Source: Deltaproteobacteria bacterium (lineage in GTDB: Bacteria; Myxococcota_A; UBA9160; SZUA-336). From it: a DNA stretch of 64,000 nt. The translations under genes were made by a program, and so were the position numbers. The stretch lies in assembly GCA_029261895.1 (NCBI GenBank), contig JAJDAK010000074.1, positions 38,975 to 102,974 on the forward strand. Direction: 5' to 3'. The notes beneath the pieces were generated by a model. The model had not been told where the DNA came from. It saw only the letters and a list, made by a program, of their open reading frames with translations, and did no database searches. Positions 20,782 to 30,015 of this stretch are shown in pieces (position 1 is the stretch's first letter; every line of letters starts with the position of its first letter).

Positions 20782-22286
20782 GGTCGGGTCTCATCGGTCG
20801 GGGACGTTTTCTCGAGGAACATGCCACAGACGGGGCAACTTCCGGGCTCATCCGACGTGATCTCAGGATGCATCGGACAGGCGTAACGTGCATGCTCGTC
20901 TGCAACGCCTTCATGAACATGCTCGTCTACGTCGTTGGCGGAGGCTCGCCCGTCGCCGCGACGTGAGCGCATCTTACGGATCGCCTCTTGGAGCTGGCTC
21001 TCCGAGTCAATCAGAAATTGCCCGCTGACCACAACTTCATCGCCTTCGGCAATCCCCGACACGACCTCGGTCAGGTCGTGATCACCCGTGAGACCAGAAA
21101 CAATTTCCCGAGGCGCGAAATGTCCGGGCTCGGTCACAACGAAGACCAGCTTCCTTCGCCCTGAGTCCAGGATCGCTTCTGTTGGGACCGCTATCACGTC
21201 GTCCTTGCGGCGATACTGGATGTACACCGTTGCGAACATACCTGGCTTGAGCCGGAGGTCGCGGTTCTCGAACTCGAGTCTCACGGTTAACGTTCGACTT
21301 GTTTCGTTCAGCGTGGGATAGATGTAAGCAACCTCACCTTCGAGCACCTGACCCTGCTCGTACGAAAGCTCCATCTGCGCCGGCTGTCCCACCTCCACCC
21401 ACGGGACATCAAATTCGTAAACCTCTGCCGTTACCCAGATTCGTGTGAGATCGCCGATTCGATACAGGTCTTGACCAGCAGCAACGCGCGCCCCCTCAAC
21501 TACGTTCTTGTGCAACACAAAGCCGGAACGCGGTGAGCGAATCGTGACCGTCCGTCGCGCTTGACCTGCGCGGGCGATCGCAAGAATGTCTTCGTCCGCT
21601 AGTTCCCATAGCTCGAACTTACGCCGCGCCGAACGAGCCAGCGCGCTCTTCGCACCCTGCGTGCGTCGTGCCAGTAGATATTCTTCCTGCGCGGCGACGA
21701 GGTCGGGTGAGTAGATTTCAAAGAGCGGCTCCCCTTTCTTGACTGGATCCCCGGTCTTGTCCACATGAATTTTTTCGATCCAACCTGAGAAACGCAGGTT
21801 CACCACGGAGACCTGGTCCTCGCCCACTTCGACCTGCCCGATGCTGCGTACGTGCCGAAACACGGTCTGCCGCCGAACTATCTCGGTACGCACGCCCATG
21901 TTTTGAACCACGGCTGGATCGATCGTAATATCAGAAGAGCCGGCCGTTCCCGATGCCTCATCTTCGTAGACCGGAACTAGATCCATCCCCATAGGCGACT
22001 TGCCAGGAGTATCCGAGATGTAGCTTGGGTCCATCGGTGCGACCCAGTACTTGATCTTTCTCTCACCTGACACGCTTCCGGCCTCACTGCTTCTGACTGG
22101 CGTCAGATTCATCCCGCAGATTGGACACTCCCCGGGCTCGTGCTCGAGGACGTGCGGATGCATCCCACAGGAATAGAGCTGCTCGGATTCAGATATGGCA
22201 GCCGGGTCAGATGTCTTTGTATTTTCGGCCGGTCCGCACGCAGTCAAGACAAGTCCAGCGGTAAGAGCGAGTGGTAACAGTCGCAT
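20778..22286 (-). CDS. cusB: CusB-type efflux RND periplasmic adaptor with several heavy-metal-binding segments
   Basis: [57 protein letters not shown], membrane-fusion core, C-terminal [23 protein letters not shown]. Confidence 0.93.
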   Translation of the reverse strand: MRLLPLALTAGLVLTACGPAENTKTSDPAAISESEQLYSCGMHPHVLEHEPGECPICGMNLTPVRSSEAGSVSGERKIKYWVAPMDPSYISDTPGKSPMGMDLVPVYEDEASGTAGSSDITIDPAVVQNMGVRTEIVRRQTVFRHVRSIGQVEVGEDQVSVVNLRFSGWIEKIHVDKTGDPVKKGEPLFEIYSPDLVAAQEEYLLARRTQGAKSALARSARRKFELWELADEDILAIARAGQARRTVTIRSPRSGFVLHKNVVEGARVAAGQDLYRIGDLTRIWVTAEVYEFDVPWVEVGQPAQMELSYEQGQVLEGEVAYIYPTLNETSRTLTVRLEFENRDLRLKPGMFATVYIQYRRKDDVIAVPTEAILDSGRRKLVFVVTEPGHFAPREIVSGLTGDHDLTEVVSGIAEGDEVVVSGQFLIDSESQLQEAIRKMRSRRGDGRASANDVDEHVHEGVADEHARYACPMHPEITSDEPGSCPVCGMFLEKTSPTDETRP

Positions 22287-23578
22287 TACGATTGTCCTCC
22301 ATCGAGTGGGCCGCCGACCGTCGCGCGCGCGATCGCGGCTTCAATGTGAGTCTGGACGATCGCCGAAATGAGCGTTCGCTCCAGATTGAGTAGATCGACT
22401 TGGGCTTGGTAAAGCGTTGCAAAGTCCGCTTTGCCTACCCGGTAGTTACTAAACGAGGCATCGAGTGCTGCCTGTGCTGCATGCGTCAGGTTGTCGCGAT
22501 ACGTAATTGCTTTATCGAACGCACGACTCCAGCGCGCATGAACAGAGGTAAGCTCGGAATCGATGCGATCGAGAGCTGCCCTGTATTCCGCTCGCTTTCC
22601 TCGCGCCGCCTCCTGATGTGCCGCAGATTCCGCGCGGCTGCGTTTGCGACTTCCCCATGGAATCGGAACTGAGATGCCGGCACTGACAAAATCGGTGCCG
22701 CTATCGGTGGCAGTATTGATTTCGCGCACACGATATCCCGCCCAGACGGTGACGTCTGGCCTACCGTCTACACGCGCGAGTTTCGTAGCCGACTCTTCCG
22801 TTTGGATCGATTGCACGAGACGCATCAGCTCGGGGCGCGTACTCCGCGCTAGAGCGAGCCACGCGTTTGGGTCACCTTGAACCGCAACGGGCTCAATCTC
22901 TGCGAAAGTTTCGAAACGACTTGCAGCCGGCCGCGACAGCGTGCGTGCCAGTGCCGCGCTGAGTTCGCTATCAGCCCGGCCGAAGTCGGCAAGGTCGTCG
23001 TTCAGTCGATCACGCAACACTTGAAGCCTTAGCAGCTCATGCTGTCCTGCCCTGGCGGTCTCGTAGCGAGCACGAACGGCACGCAGCAACTCATCGGTAC
23101 GCGCAAGATGACGCTGGGTCACCGACTCCAGCATGCGCGACTGAGTCAACTTAAAGAACAGTGCGAAAACTTCACGGCGTAGTTGAGTTGCAGCTTCCTG
23201 CACAGCGTAACGTGTGGTTGCTGTTTTCGAGTCTGCGACTTCTTCACGCAAGCGACTCCAGCCCCAAGGAGGCAACGTCTGGCGCGCGTTGATCTGAACA
23301 CCACTCATGGGTGCGTCGTTCAATTCGAACGAATCCACCGGAGTGTTCAGATAGTCGAGTCCGATCATGGGATCGGACCAAGTACCTGCCGCCTCAGCGA
23401 TTCGTTCCAGCTCAGACACGCGCGCGCGCATCGCTTCCAGACTGGGATTTGCTTCTAGCGCTTCAGCCGCCAGTTCGGTCGGGTCGTCCGCCGCCCGCGC
23501 AGACACCGCCAGCAGAAGCAGGCTCAAAGAAATGGAAACGCTCCACCTCTGTCTCTTTGGTCTTGGTTTGTTCGTCAC
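22286..23578 (-). CDS. cusC: TolC-family outer-membrane efflux protein
   Basis: Signal peptide, two long helical repeats; [34 protein letters not shown]; overlaps cusB. Confidence 0.88.
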   Translation of the reverse strand: MTNKPRPKRQRWSVSISLSLLLLAVSARAADDPTELAAEALEANPSLEAMRARVSELERIAEAAGTWSDPMIGLDYLNTPVDSFELNDAPMSGVQINARQTLPPWGWSRLREEVADSKTATTRYAVQEAATQLRREVFALFFKLTQSRMLESVTQRHLARTDELLRAVRARYETARAGQHELLRLQVLRDRLNDDLADFGRADSELSAALARTLSRPAASRFETFAEIEPVAVQGDPNAWLALARSTRPELMRLVQSIQTEESATKLARVDGRPDVTVWAGYRVREINTATDSGTDFVSAGISVPIPWGSRKRSRAESAAHQEAARGKRAEYRAALDRIDSELTSVHARWSRAFDKAITYRDNLTHAAQAALDASFSNYRVGKADFATLYQAQVDLLNLERTLISAIVQTHIEAAIARATVGGPLDGGQS

Positions 23579-23681
23579 AATCGGCTCTCCGCTATCAGCG
23601 TTTCATGTCCCTGTCGCAGGGCACGCTTGCGTTGACACACCCGACGTTCGGGTGCACCACCGGATCAGATGCGAAAGTTCG

Positions 23682-24050
23682 CTAGATCCGCAGCGGTGAG
23701 TTGGATTGTGAGTACGGGGAGAAGCAGCACCAAGGCGGAGGATGTGCCTGTAGTGAAGATGTGACCGGATCGACCGGTATTACGAACTCGGGCACATTGT
23801 GGAGCCAAAGCAAAGCCCCGGATGCGGGTGCCTCTGAGGGCACCTTCGAAGAAACGTAGCTATCGCAGACCGAACAGCACTCGGGCTCTTCGTCGGGCGG
23901 AGAGGAATCCTCCGGCTCCAGCTGAAGGCGGGCATGACAGGCTGGCACATCGGGCTCGTCTTCCGCCATCGAACCCTGGCATAGCGCCGGCACCGCTGGT
24001 AACGCCAGCGCCAACAAAATAGCCAGGAATTGTGAGACCCGTGTCGCCAT
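23682..24050 (-). CDS. Small secreted Cys-rich protein, function unknown
   Basis: Signal peptide MATRVSQFLAILLALALPAVPALC, then acidic region with CHARLQ and ECCSVCDSYV; first gene of the cus operon next to the CsoR-like operator. Confidence 0.55.
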   Translation of the reverse strand: MATRVSQFLAILLALALPAVPALCQGSMAEDEPDVPACHARLQLEPEDSSPPDEEPECCSVCDSYVSSKVPSEAPASGALLWLHNVPEFVIPVDPVTSSLQAHPPPWCCFSPYSQSNSPLRI

Positions 24051-24129
24051 GAAACTCCTCTATATCAGGTTTCGGCCCTTCTGGGGCCAGCCTGAGAGGT
24101 CTTTTTGAGCTTATCGGCTCTTGCTCAAC

Positions 24130-24146
24130 ATACCCATAGGGGGTAT
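24130..24146. promoter_or_regulatory. Candidate CsoR operator
   Basis: ATACCCATAGGGGGTAT pseudo-palindrome immediately upstream of csoR, in the divergent csoR/cus intergenic region; matches the known TACCC-N-GGGTA style of CsoR sites. Confidence 0.75.
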
Positions 24147-24157
24147 AAGTATCAATC

Positions 24158-24445
24158 ATGAAATCAGACGTCAAGAAAAAGGCCAAAGGCCGACTGGCCC
24201 GGATCGCGGGACAGGTCGGTGGACTTCAACGGATGCTCGAAGACGACCGCTATTGCGTGGATATCCTGCTCCAGATCGCCGCGGTTCAAGCTGCCCTCGG
24301 TCAACTCGGGAAGGTCGTACTTGGCTCCCACGTGGAGACTTGCGTGAGCGATGCCATCGCGAGCGGACGTCCCAAACAGCGGCGCGAAAAGATCGATGAA
24401 CTCATGCAAGTCTTCTCCCGCTACGGACATATGAATGGCCGCTGA
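24158..24445 (+). CDS. csoR: CsoR/FrmR-family metal-sensing repressor (DUF156)
   Basis: GRLARIAGQVGGLQRMLEDDRYCVDILLQIAAVQAAL...HVETCV: C-H-C ligand pattern. Confidence 0.92.
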   Translation: MKSDVKKKAKGRLARIAGQVGGLQRMLEDDRYCVDILLQIAAVQAALGQLGKVVLGSHVETCVSDAIASGRPKQRREKIDELMQVFSRYGHMNGR

Positions 24446-25103
24446 GACACCAAACCATGCCTACATACCGGCACTTCGCTTCCACGGGTTGACGCGGTTT
24501 TTTGATAGCTTGCTCAAATCAACGCTCCGCGAAGAGCTTTTCAAACGTGACCTTATCGAGCAGGCGAATCTCGCTGGCGGACAACGGATCCTCGATCTTG
24601 GATGTGGCACCGGAACGCTCGCCATACTCGCTACACAGGCAGTGCCGGAGATCTCTGTTGTCGGACTCGATGCCGATGCCAAAGCACTATCGATCGCACG
24701 GCGCAAAGCCAGCGATGCCGAAGCCAACGTCGAATTTCACGAAGCCCTCGCGTGGGACGCGAGTTTTCCACCGCTAACTTTTGATCGAGTGATTTCGACG
24801 CTGTTTTTCCACCATCTTACGCCAGAAAACAAACAACGGACGCTTGCCCATGTTTACAACCTGCTGAAACCAGGCGGTGAACTGCACGTGGCCGACTGGG
24901 GCCTTCCTCACGATCCCGTAATGCGTTTAGCATTTCTATCCGTGCAACTGCTGGATGGTTTCGAGACAACCGCGGATAGCGTTGAGGGTCGGCTACCCGA
25001 GCATATGCGACAAGCGGGATTCGTCGAAGTGATCGAGACACATCGGCGGCGCACCCTATTTGGCACGCTGTCCATGTACCGAGCGCGACGCGCTCAGAAG
25101 TGA
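24435..25103 (+). CDS. Class I SAM-dependent methyltransferase
   Basis: QRILDLGCGTGTLAILATQAVPEISVVGLDADAKAL; LLKPGGELHVADWG. Confidence 0.9.
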   Translation: MAAETPNHAYIPALRFHGLTRFFDSLLKSTLREELFKRDLIEQANLAGGQRILDLGCGTGTLAILATQAVPEISVVGLDADAKALSIARRKASDAEANVEFHEALAWDASFPPLTFDRVISTLFFHHLTPENKQRTLAHVYNLLKPGGELHVADWGLPHDPVMRLAFLSVQLLDGFETTADSVEGRLPEHMRQAGFVEVIETHRRRTLFGTLSMYRARRAQK

Positions 25104-25112
25104 GAAAGTCTG

Positions 25113-25646
25113 ATGGACGTTCTATTTCCCGGTCTCGCTACGATCCGCGACCTGCATCCCCTTCTGGTTCACTTTCCTATCGCACTCTGGAGCACTGCCC
25201 TTTTGTTTTGCACCCTGTCTTTTCGTGGGAGCTCCAGCCTCTGGCAGGCAGGAATGTGGCTCCTCTACTTGGGATCCCTTACAGCACTTGCCGCAGCCGG
25301 AACCGGACTTTGGGCTGCGGATCGACTTGGGCACGACTCACCTGGCCACGACCTCGTTCACTTGCACAGAAACTTTATGATCGCATCGACCGCGATCGGA
25401 GTTATGACTTCACTGCTCTCGTTCTGGATGAGGCAACGAAGTGATTCGCGCCCTCGAATCGTCACGCTTGTGGGCTTGCTCCTCACCGCAGCACTCTGCG
25501 CTCTCGGAGCAGATCGTGGGGCTCTCCTGGTATACGAACACGGTCTTGGAACTCGTGTAGTTACGACTGAGAATCCAGGAGCCGTCCCCGACGACAAAGA
25601 CACCCAAGATCACGATGCACAAGACCATGGAGCCCACGCTCACTGA
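25113..25646 (+). CDS. DUF2231-type membrane protein with His/Asp-rich tail
   Basis: HPLLVHFPIALWSTALL, AAGTGLWAADR; C-terminus DDKDTQDHDAQDHGAHAH. Confidence 0.8.
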   Translation: MDVLFPGLATIRDLHPLLVHFPIALWSTALLFCTLSFRGSSSLWQAGMWLLYLGSLTALAAAGTGLWAADRLGHDSPGHDLVHLHRNFMIASTAIGVMTSLLSFWMRQRSDSRPRIVTLVGLLLTAALCALGADRGALLVYEHGLGTRVVTTENPGAVPDDKDTQDHDAQDHGAHAH

Positions 25647-25698
25647 TTCGATGGCTGTCCGCTACTCGAACCGCGGGCAACTACGACAAGCGCAGCGA

Positions 25699-26457
25699 TT
25701 ATTCGTCGACGCTCTCGGTATCATCCGCTTCGACTTCGGCGGCTTGTTCTCGTTTGGCACGAACGGATGTGGCGGCGTTTCTAATCCGAGTTCGCGCTTG
25801 GGCTAGAACATAGGTCGCATAATTGTCTTTCGCTTGTGAATGAAATGGAGCGATTGCATCGCGATCAAAAACATTCGCGTTGTAGATCCCGCCAAAGAAA
25901 GCCATTGAGGAAACTTCGAACCAGCTGAGCTCAGCGACGGTGGTGCGATCGGAGTCCGCATGCCGCATGCTATACGTCATCGGAACTTCGAGATGGTCGA
26001 GCGTTTCACCATCGACAGACTGCAGTTGGAATACACTCATCACGTCGGCACGATACACGTACCCATTCCAAGCCGGTGTAAAGATCAAGAAACCGGGCCA
26101 GTTGATCAAGAAATTCCAGCCCGAACTGCGGTAGTTAACGCGCGGCTTGATGGACAAAAGAATATCGGGCTTAGTTTCGTCGTTCTTGGCAAGCCGGGGG
26201 ATGTAGTCGGTTTGAACATTACTGAACATCGGGTCGCGTGCGAGACCAGAAACCAACGCGTTGTGGTACCAGAGTTCATCGGGCGTGCCTGAAAACGGCG
26301 TGATGGCGATTCGCGTAGGCTCACCGCCACCGCCAAGCAATACCGGAACCGCATACATCTCAAGATTCTTGATCTGCATCGGATGAGAACATCCGACGCT
26401 TGCCGCGACCCAAACGAGTAGCACCCCAAGTTTCGCAACGGACTTTGCATGGGACAT
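25699..26457 (-). CDS. Putative lipoprotein, function unknown
   Basis: MSHAKSVAKLGVLLVWVAASVGCSHP lipobox; ATG at 26457 preceded by AAGGAACTTACG. Confidence 0.65.
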   Translation of the reverse strand: MSHAKSVAKLGVLLVWVAASVGCSHPMQIKNLEMYAVPVLLGGGGEPTRIAITPFSGTPDELWYHNALVSGLARDPMFSNVQTDYIPRLAKNDETKPDILLSIKPRVNYRSSGWNFLINWPGFLIFTPAWNGYVYRADVMSVFQLQSVDGETLDHLEVPMTYSMRHADSDRTTVAELSWFEVSSMAFFGGIYNANVFDRDAIAPFHSQAKDNYATYVLAQARTRIRNAATSVRAKREQAAEVEADDTESVDE

Positions 26458-26534
26458 CGTAAGTTCCTTTTCCATGAGTGGCATGGCGTTCTTTAAACTA
26501 CGCCGAGACCCTACCACGGAGCAAGTCAGAGTGG

Positions 26535-27467
26535 CTAGGGGCGGTCGGGTAACTCGTCCAGCTTTAGATCAACGGACTGACACCAGGGCGGGAGAAAGTC
26601 ATCGCGTGAATATTCATTCACATCCAATTCTGGTTGACGATGAGAATGACGCTGACTCCGGCGCTGAAATCGTGACGTAACGTGTGCAGTCAGGACGACC
26701 GGCGCGGTCACGATCAGCCCGCCGGGGAAGTAACCCGCAATATACGTGGAGTACGCAGGGATGAGTGTGGGGTACGCGTTGAACTCTCGTTCATGAAACT
26801 TGAAGCAGTGCAGAAAGCGAATCGCATCAGAAGACGCCGTCGCTTCTTCAATCAGGTCCACCACCGGAACCAATCGAAGCAACGCCATGGTTCCCTTGGA
26901 GTCGCGTTGCATGTAGTCCTTGGCATGACCGGCCTCGTGCAGCAGCACGGAAATATCGCTTGAATAGACGTTGATCGTATTCGTAAACGGATTGAAGTGA
27001 TCACCGCCTCCAATCAGGGGTACACCCGCAAAGATGCGATCTGGGATTAGCGCATACCGAAGCCAAAGCAGCGCGCCTAACGTATATCGATAGGGCCAAC
27101 CGACTTCATGATTCGAGCCGAGTCGGCGTGCTTCGCCAATCGGATCCCATTGGTTGTGGCGAATTTTCACGGAACGCAGCTGATTGAATTCTAAGTAGTA
27201 TTCGAGCAGCGCTTCGTCCTCGTCCGACATCTTGTGGTCGAGGAGCTGCCAATCCCAAAGCAGGATCTTTACCGGGAGGCTTAACAGGTAATGATTTAGG
27301 GCATCGAACGGCCAAAAGTCCCGACCGCGCTCGATTTGAACGTAGTCCTCGCCGGGGTCCAGTTGATTGGCGATGTAATGATGTTCCGGCGGCTTATAGC
27401 TCTCGGGAAGTGTCGTGCAGCCGCAGAACACGAAAACGAGCAGAGCCCCGGTCCAACGAATTTTCAC
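26535..27467 (-). CDS. Putative lipoprotein with HEAGH motif (paralog A)
   Basis: MKIRWTGALLVFVFCGC lipobox; LLHEAGHAKDYM...EEATASSDAIRFLHC; strongly similar to the ORF at 41950..42897. Confidence 0.75.
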   Translation of the reverse strand: MKIRWTGALLVFVFCGCTTLPESYKPPEHHYIANQLDPGEDYVQIERGRDFWPFDALNHYLLSLPVKILLWDWQLLDHKMSDEDEALLEYYLEFNQLRSVKIRHNQWDPIGEARRLGSNHEVGWPYRYTLGALLWLRYALIPDRIFAGVPLIGGGDHFNPFTNTINVYSSDISVLLHEAGHAKDYMQRDSKGTMALLRLVPVVDLIEEATASSDAIRFLHCFKFHEREFNAYPTLIPAYSTYIAGYFPGGLIVTAPVVLTAHVTSRFQRRSQRHSHRQPELDVNEYSRDDFLPPWCQSVDLKLDELPDRP

Positions 27468-27574
27468 TTGGCGCGATCTCCAGGTTTCTTCACATCGATG
27501 AGTCTAGCCTCAAACAGGCCATGCGCTGCCGCCGCGGATGCGCGAATGGCTTCGGAGCCTGGTACGATAACGAC

Positions 27575-28252
27575 ATGTCCGATCTTATCTCCTACGAACT
27601 CAATGAGGGTATCGCCACCTTGGCGATGGATGATGGCAAGGTAAATGCAATGTCGATTCCGATGTTGCAGGCGCTCCATCTTGCGTTCGATCGCGCGGAG
27701 TCGGATCGAGCGATCGTACTGCTCACTGGACGCGAGGGCATTTTCTCAGCTGGCTTTGACCTAAAGACCATGCGCGCTGGCCAAGGACCGATGATGGAAA
27801 TGCTACGTCTCGGTGCAACGCTGGCGGCGAAGATCATGGTGTTTCCATTTCCGGTCGTCACCGCGTGTACGGGTCATGCGTACCCAGCCGGTGCTTTCTT
27901 GATGCTGTCTGCGGACCGGCGAATCGGAATCGAAGGGCCATTTAAGATCGGCATGAACGAAGTTGCGATCGGACTCCCACTTCCGCGTTTTGCCGTTGAA
28001 ATCGCGCGCCATCGTTTGACACCGCCCTACTTCCATCGGGTTGTCACGGGCGATATGTACGGACCCACCGAAGCGGTCGCCGCCGGGTTTCTCGATGAAA
28101 TCGTACCTGCTGAGGAACTTGCCAAGCGAAGCCGCGATGTCGCGCTGGATCTTTGCAAGATTGATCTCAACGCCCATGTCGAAACAAAACGGCGCATTCG
28201 GGATGCTGGTCTGACCGCATTGAACGCCGCGATCGATACCGAGTTGCGTTAG
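27575..28252 (+). CDS. Crotonase/enoyl-CoA hydratase family protein
   Basis: MSDLISYELNEGIATLAMDDGKVNAMS; GIFSAGFDLKTM; ATG at 27575 preferred over 27410. Confidence 0.85.
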   Translation: MSDLISYELNEGIATLAMDDGKVNAMSIPMLQALHLAFDRAESDRAIVLLTGREGIFSAGFDLKTMRAGQGPMMEMLRLGATLAAKIMVFPFPVVTACTGHAYPAGAFLMLSADRRIGIEGPFKIGMNEVAIGLPLPRFAVEIARHRLTPPYFHRVVTGDMYGPTEAVAAGFLDEIVPAEELAKRSRDVALDLCKIDLNAHVETKRRIRDAGLTALNAAIDTELR

Positions 28253-28260
28253 AACCCGAA

Positions 28261-29022
28261 TCAGCGCAGCTTTAATAACGCCATGCGTTGCCGCCGCGGA
28301 TGCGCGTAGTCATCCATGAGTTCGACCGCCAAACCATGACGCGCAGCAACCCTACGAAAGAATTCGAACGGATACTCAAAGTTTTTGATGGTGCGGCGTC
28401 CGTAGGTTCGCCCTTCCCAAAACGTAAAAAAGAACTTCGATTCCGCGTGCATGATGTTGCGCACGTATTCAAAGCATTCATGAATATGCTCGGGTTGCAG
28501 ATGCGTAAAAACGGATTGCGCCAGTAGATAGTCAAAGGTCTCGCCCTCAAAATCTTCGAAACGCAGATTCATCGCATGGTTGACGAGCAGGCGCGGCATA
28601 CGATCTTCCAGCGCCTGCTCGCGCATGAGTTCGTGCGCGTATTCGATCGCCTTTGGCGAAATATCAACGCCCGTGTAATGCGTCGGCTTTAGATAGCCAA
28701 TGAAGTGCTGGCCACCACACAATGTGCCACAACCGATATCGAGCATCCGTTGATCGGCTTGCAAGCCATGTCTAATCAGGTAATCGAATTGCAACGAGCC
28801 GATCTCTTCCCACATACCGCCCGCAGCGGTATGCGGGTCCTCTTCGACCCGCTCATTTGTATGCGTTCGATAAGCGTCGAGATAACTTCGGTTCGCGTAG
28901 ATCGCACGAACCCGTCGGTTCTCTCGCCAAGTCTTAAAACGACTCAGAATCATCTGGATTCGACTCCGCGGTCCCCACACGCGCATCATACCCGATGACA
29001 CCCCCTTGGGTGAAATCCGCAA
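28261..29022 (-). CDS. Class I SAM-dependent methyltransferase
   Basis: MLDIGCGTLCGGQHFIGYLKPTHYTGVDISPKAIEYA; start uncertain. Confidence 0.8.
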   Translation of the reverse strand: MRISPKGVSSGMMRVWGPRSRIQMILSRFKTWRENRRVRAIYANRSYLDAYRTHTNERVEEDPHTAAGGMWEEIGSLQFDYLIRHGLQADQRMLDIGCGTLCGGQHFIGYLKPTHYTGVDISPKAIEYAHELMREQALEDRMPRLLVNHAMNLRFEDFEGETFDYLLAQSVFTHLQPEHIHECFEYVRNIMHAESKFFFTFWEGRTYGRRTIKNFEYPFEFFRRVAARHGLAVELMDDYAHPRRQRMALLKLR

Positions 29023-29096
29023 CGGCTTCGCCCAAAACCGCCGAAAGCGCTCGGGTTTTCGGGCACTTCCAGCGGGGTAATTCTGGCGAGCTCGAG

Positions 29097-29498
29097 CTAG
29101 CGACTCCGGAGCGAATCGCGGATCTCGGTCAGCAGAACCTCTTGCTTCGAAGGTGCAGCCGGCGCCGCTGGAGCTGCCTCTTCCTGCTTCTGTGCCGCAT
29201 TCATGGCTCTCACGACCATGAAGATGGCGAACGCGATGATGAGGAAGTCGAGAATCGTGTTTGCAAACGTACCGATGTTCATCGTGACCGCTTCTGCCTC
29301 AGCCGTCGCTTCGGTCAGTGGAATGACGATCTCCGAAAAATCGACGCCTCCGGTCGCGAGGCCGATCGGTGGCATTAGCACATCGCTCGTAAACGAAGTC
29401 ACAATGCTCTTGAACGCGCCGCCGATGACCACACCTACGGCCATGTCGACAACGTTTCCCTTCAACGCAAAATCTTTGAACTCACTCAGCATGCCCAT
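29097..29498 (-). CDS. mscL: Large-conductance mechanosensitive channel MscL
   Basis: EFKDFALKGNVVDMAVGVVIGGAFKSIVTS...DVLMPPIG...FLIIAFAIFMVVRAMN. Confidence 0.95.
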   Translation of the reverse strand: MGMLSEFKDFALKGNVVDMAVGVVIGGAFKSIVTSFTSDVLMPPIGLATGGVDFSEIVIPLTEATAEAEAVTMNIGTFANTILDFLIIAFAIFMVVRAMNAAQKQEEAAPAAPAAPSKQEVLLTEIRDSLRSR

Positions 29499-29598
29499 CT
29501 TGCATCCTCCTATCGATCATTGGCGCGACTCTACCAGATTCGTTGTACGCTCCGGTGCAGAAAGGGCTCTTTTGTCGTTCGCCGAAGTGATCCTACGT

Positions 29599-30015
29599 AT
29601 GGGTGTGTCGATCGTAAGTTGGATGTTGATATACGCCCACAGTCTGATGCTTGTCGTTATTCCTGTAGCAGATTGCAGGCCGGAAGATGACACCCTCTGG
29701 CGGGGTGTGATGATCGTAGGAGTCCTCACACTTATCGCAGCTGCGGCTTTGAACGTCGGCTTGAATTGGCGATCAACGCTTCGCTGGCTCAGCCTGCCGG
29801 CGCTACCTCTTTGGCTCTACGCTGCGTACGTCTGCATTCGCTACTTGGAACCGGTAAGCCTTCAGGGCATACCGCTCTGCGAAGCCAAACTTGGAATCGA
29901 CTCAGAGCCATCGGCAGCAATGTGGCAACGACTCTGGGCGCCCCTACATCTGCTCGTGATTACCTGCTGCGCACTTCAAGCCTTTCGCTACTGGCGCATA
30001 GCAGACGAAACGTAA
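29599..30015 (+). CDS. Hypothetical small multi-TM membrane protein
   Basis: In-frame ATG at 29599; several hydrophobic segments; the upstream extension to 29203 would be antisense to mscL. Confidence 0.5.
   Translation: MGVSIVSWMLIYAHSLMLVVIPVADCRPEDDTLWRGVMIVGVLTLIAAAALNVGLNWRSTLRWLSLPALPLWLYAAYVCIRYLEPVSLQGIPLCEAKLGIDSEPSAAMWQRLWAPLHLLVITCCALQAFRYWRIADET

Noticed and set aside
29203-29598. N-terminal part of the 270-aa ORF (29203..30015)
   Set aside because: Lies antisense to mscL; only the part from ATG 29599 looks like a real membrane protein.
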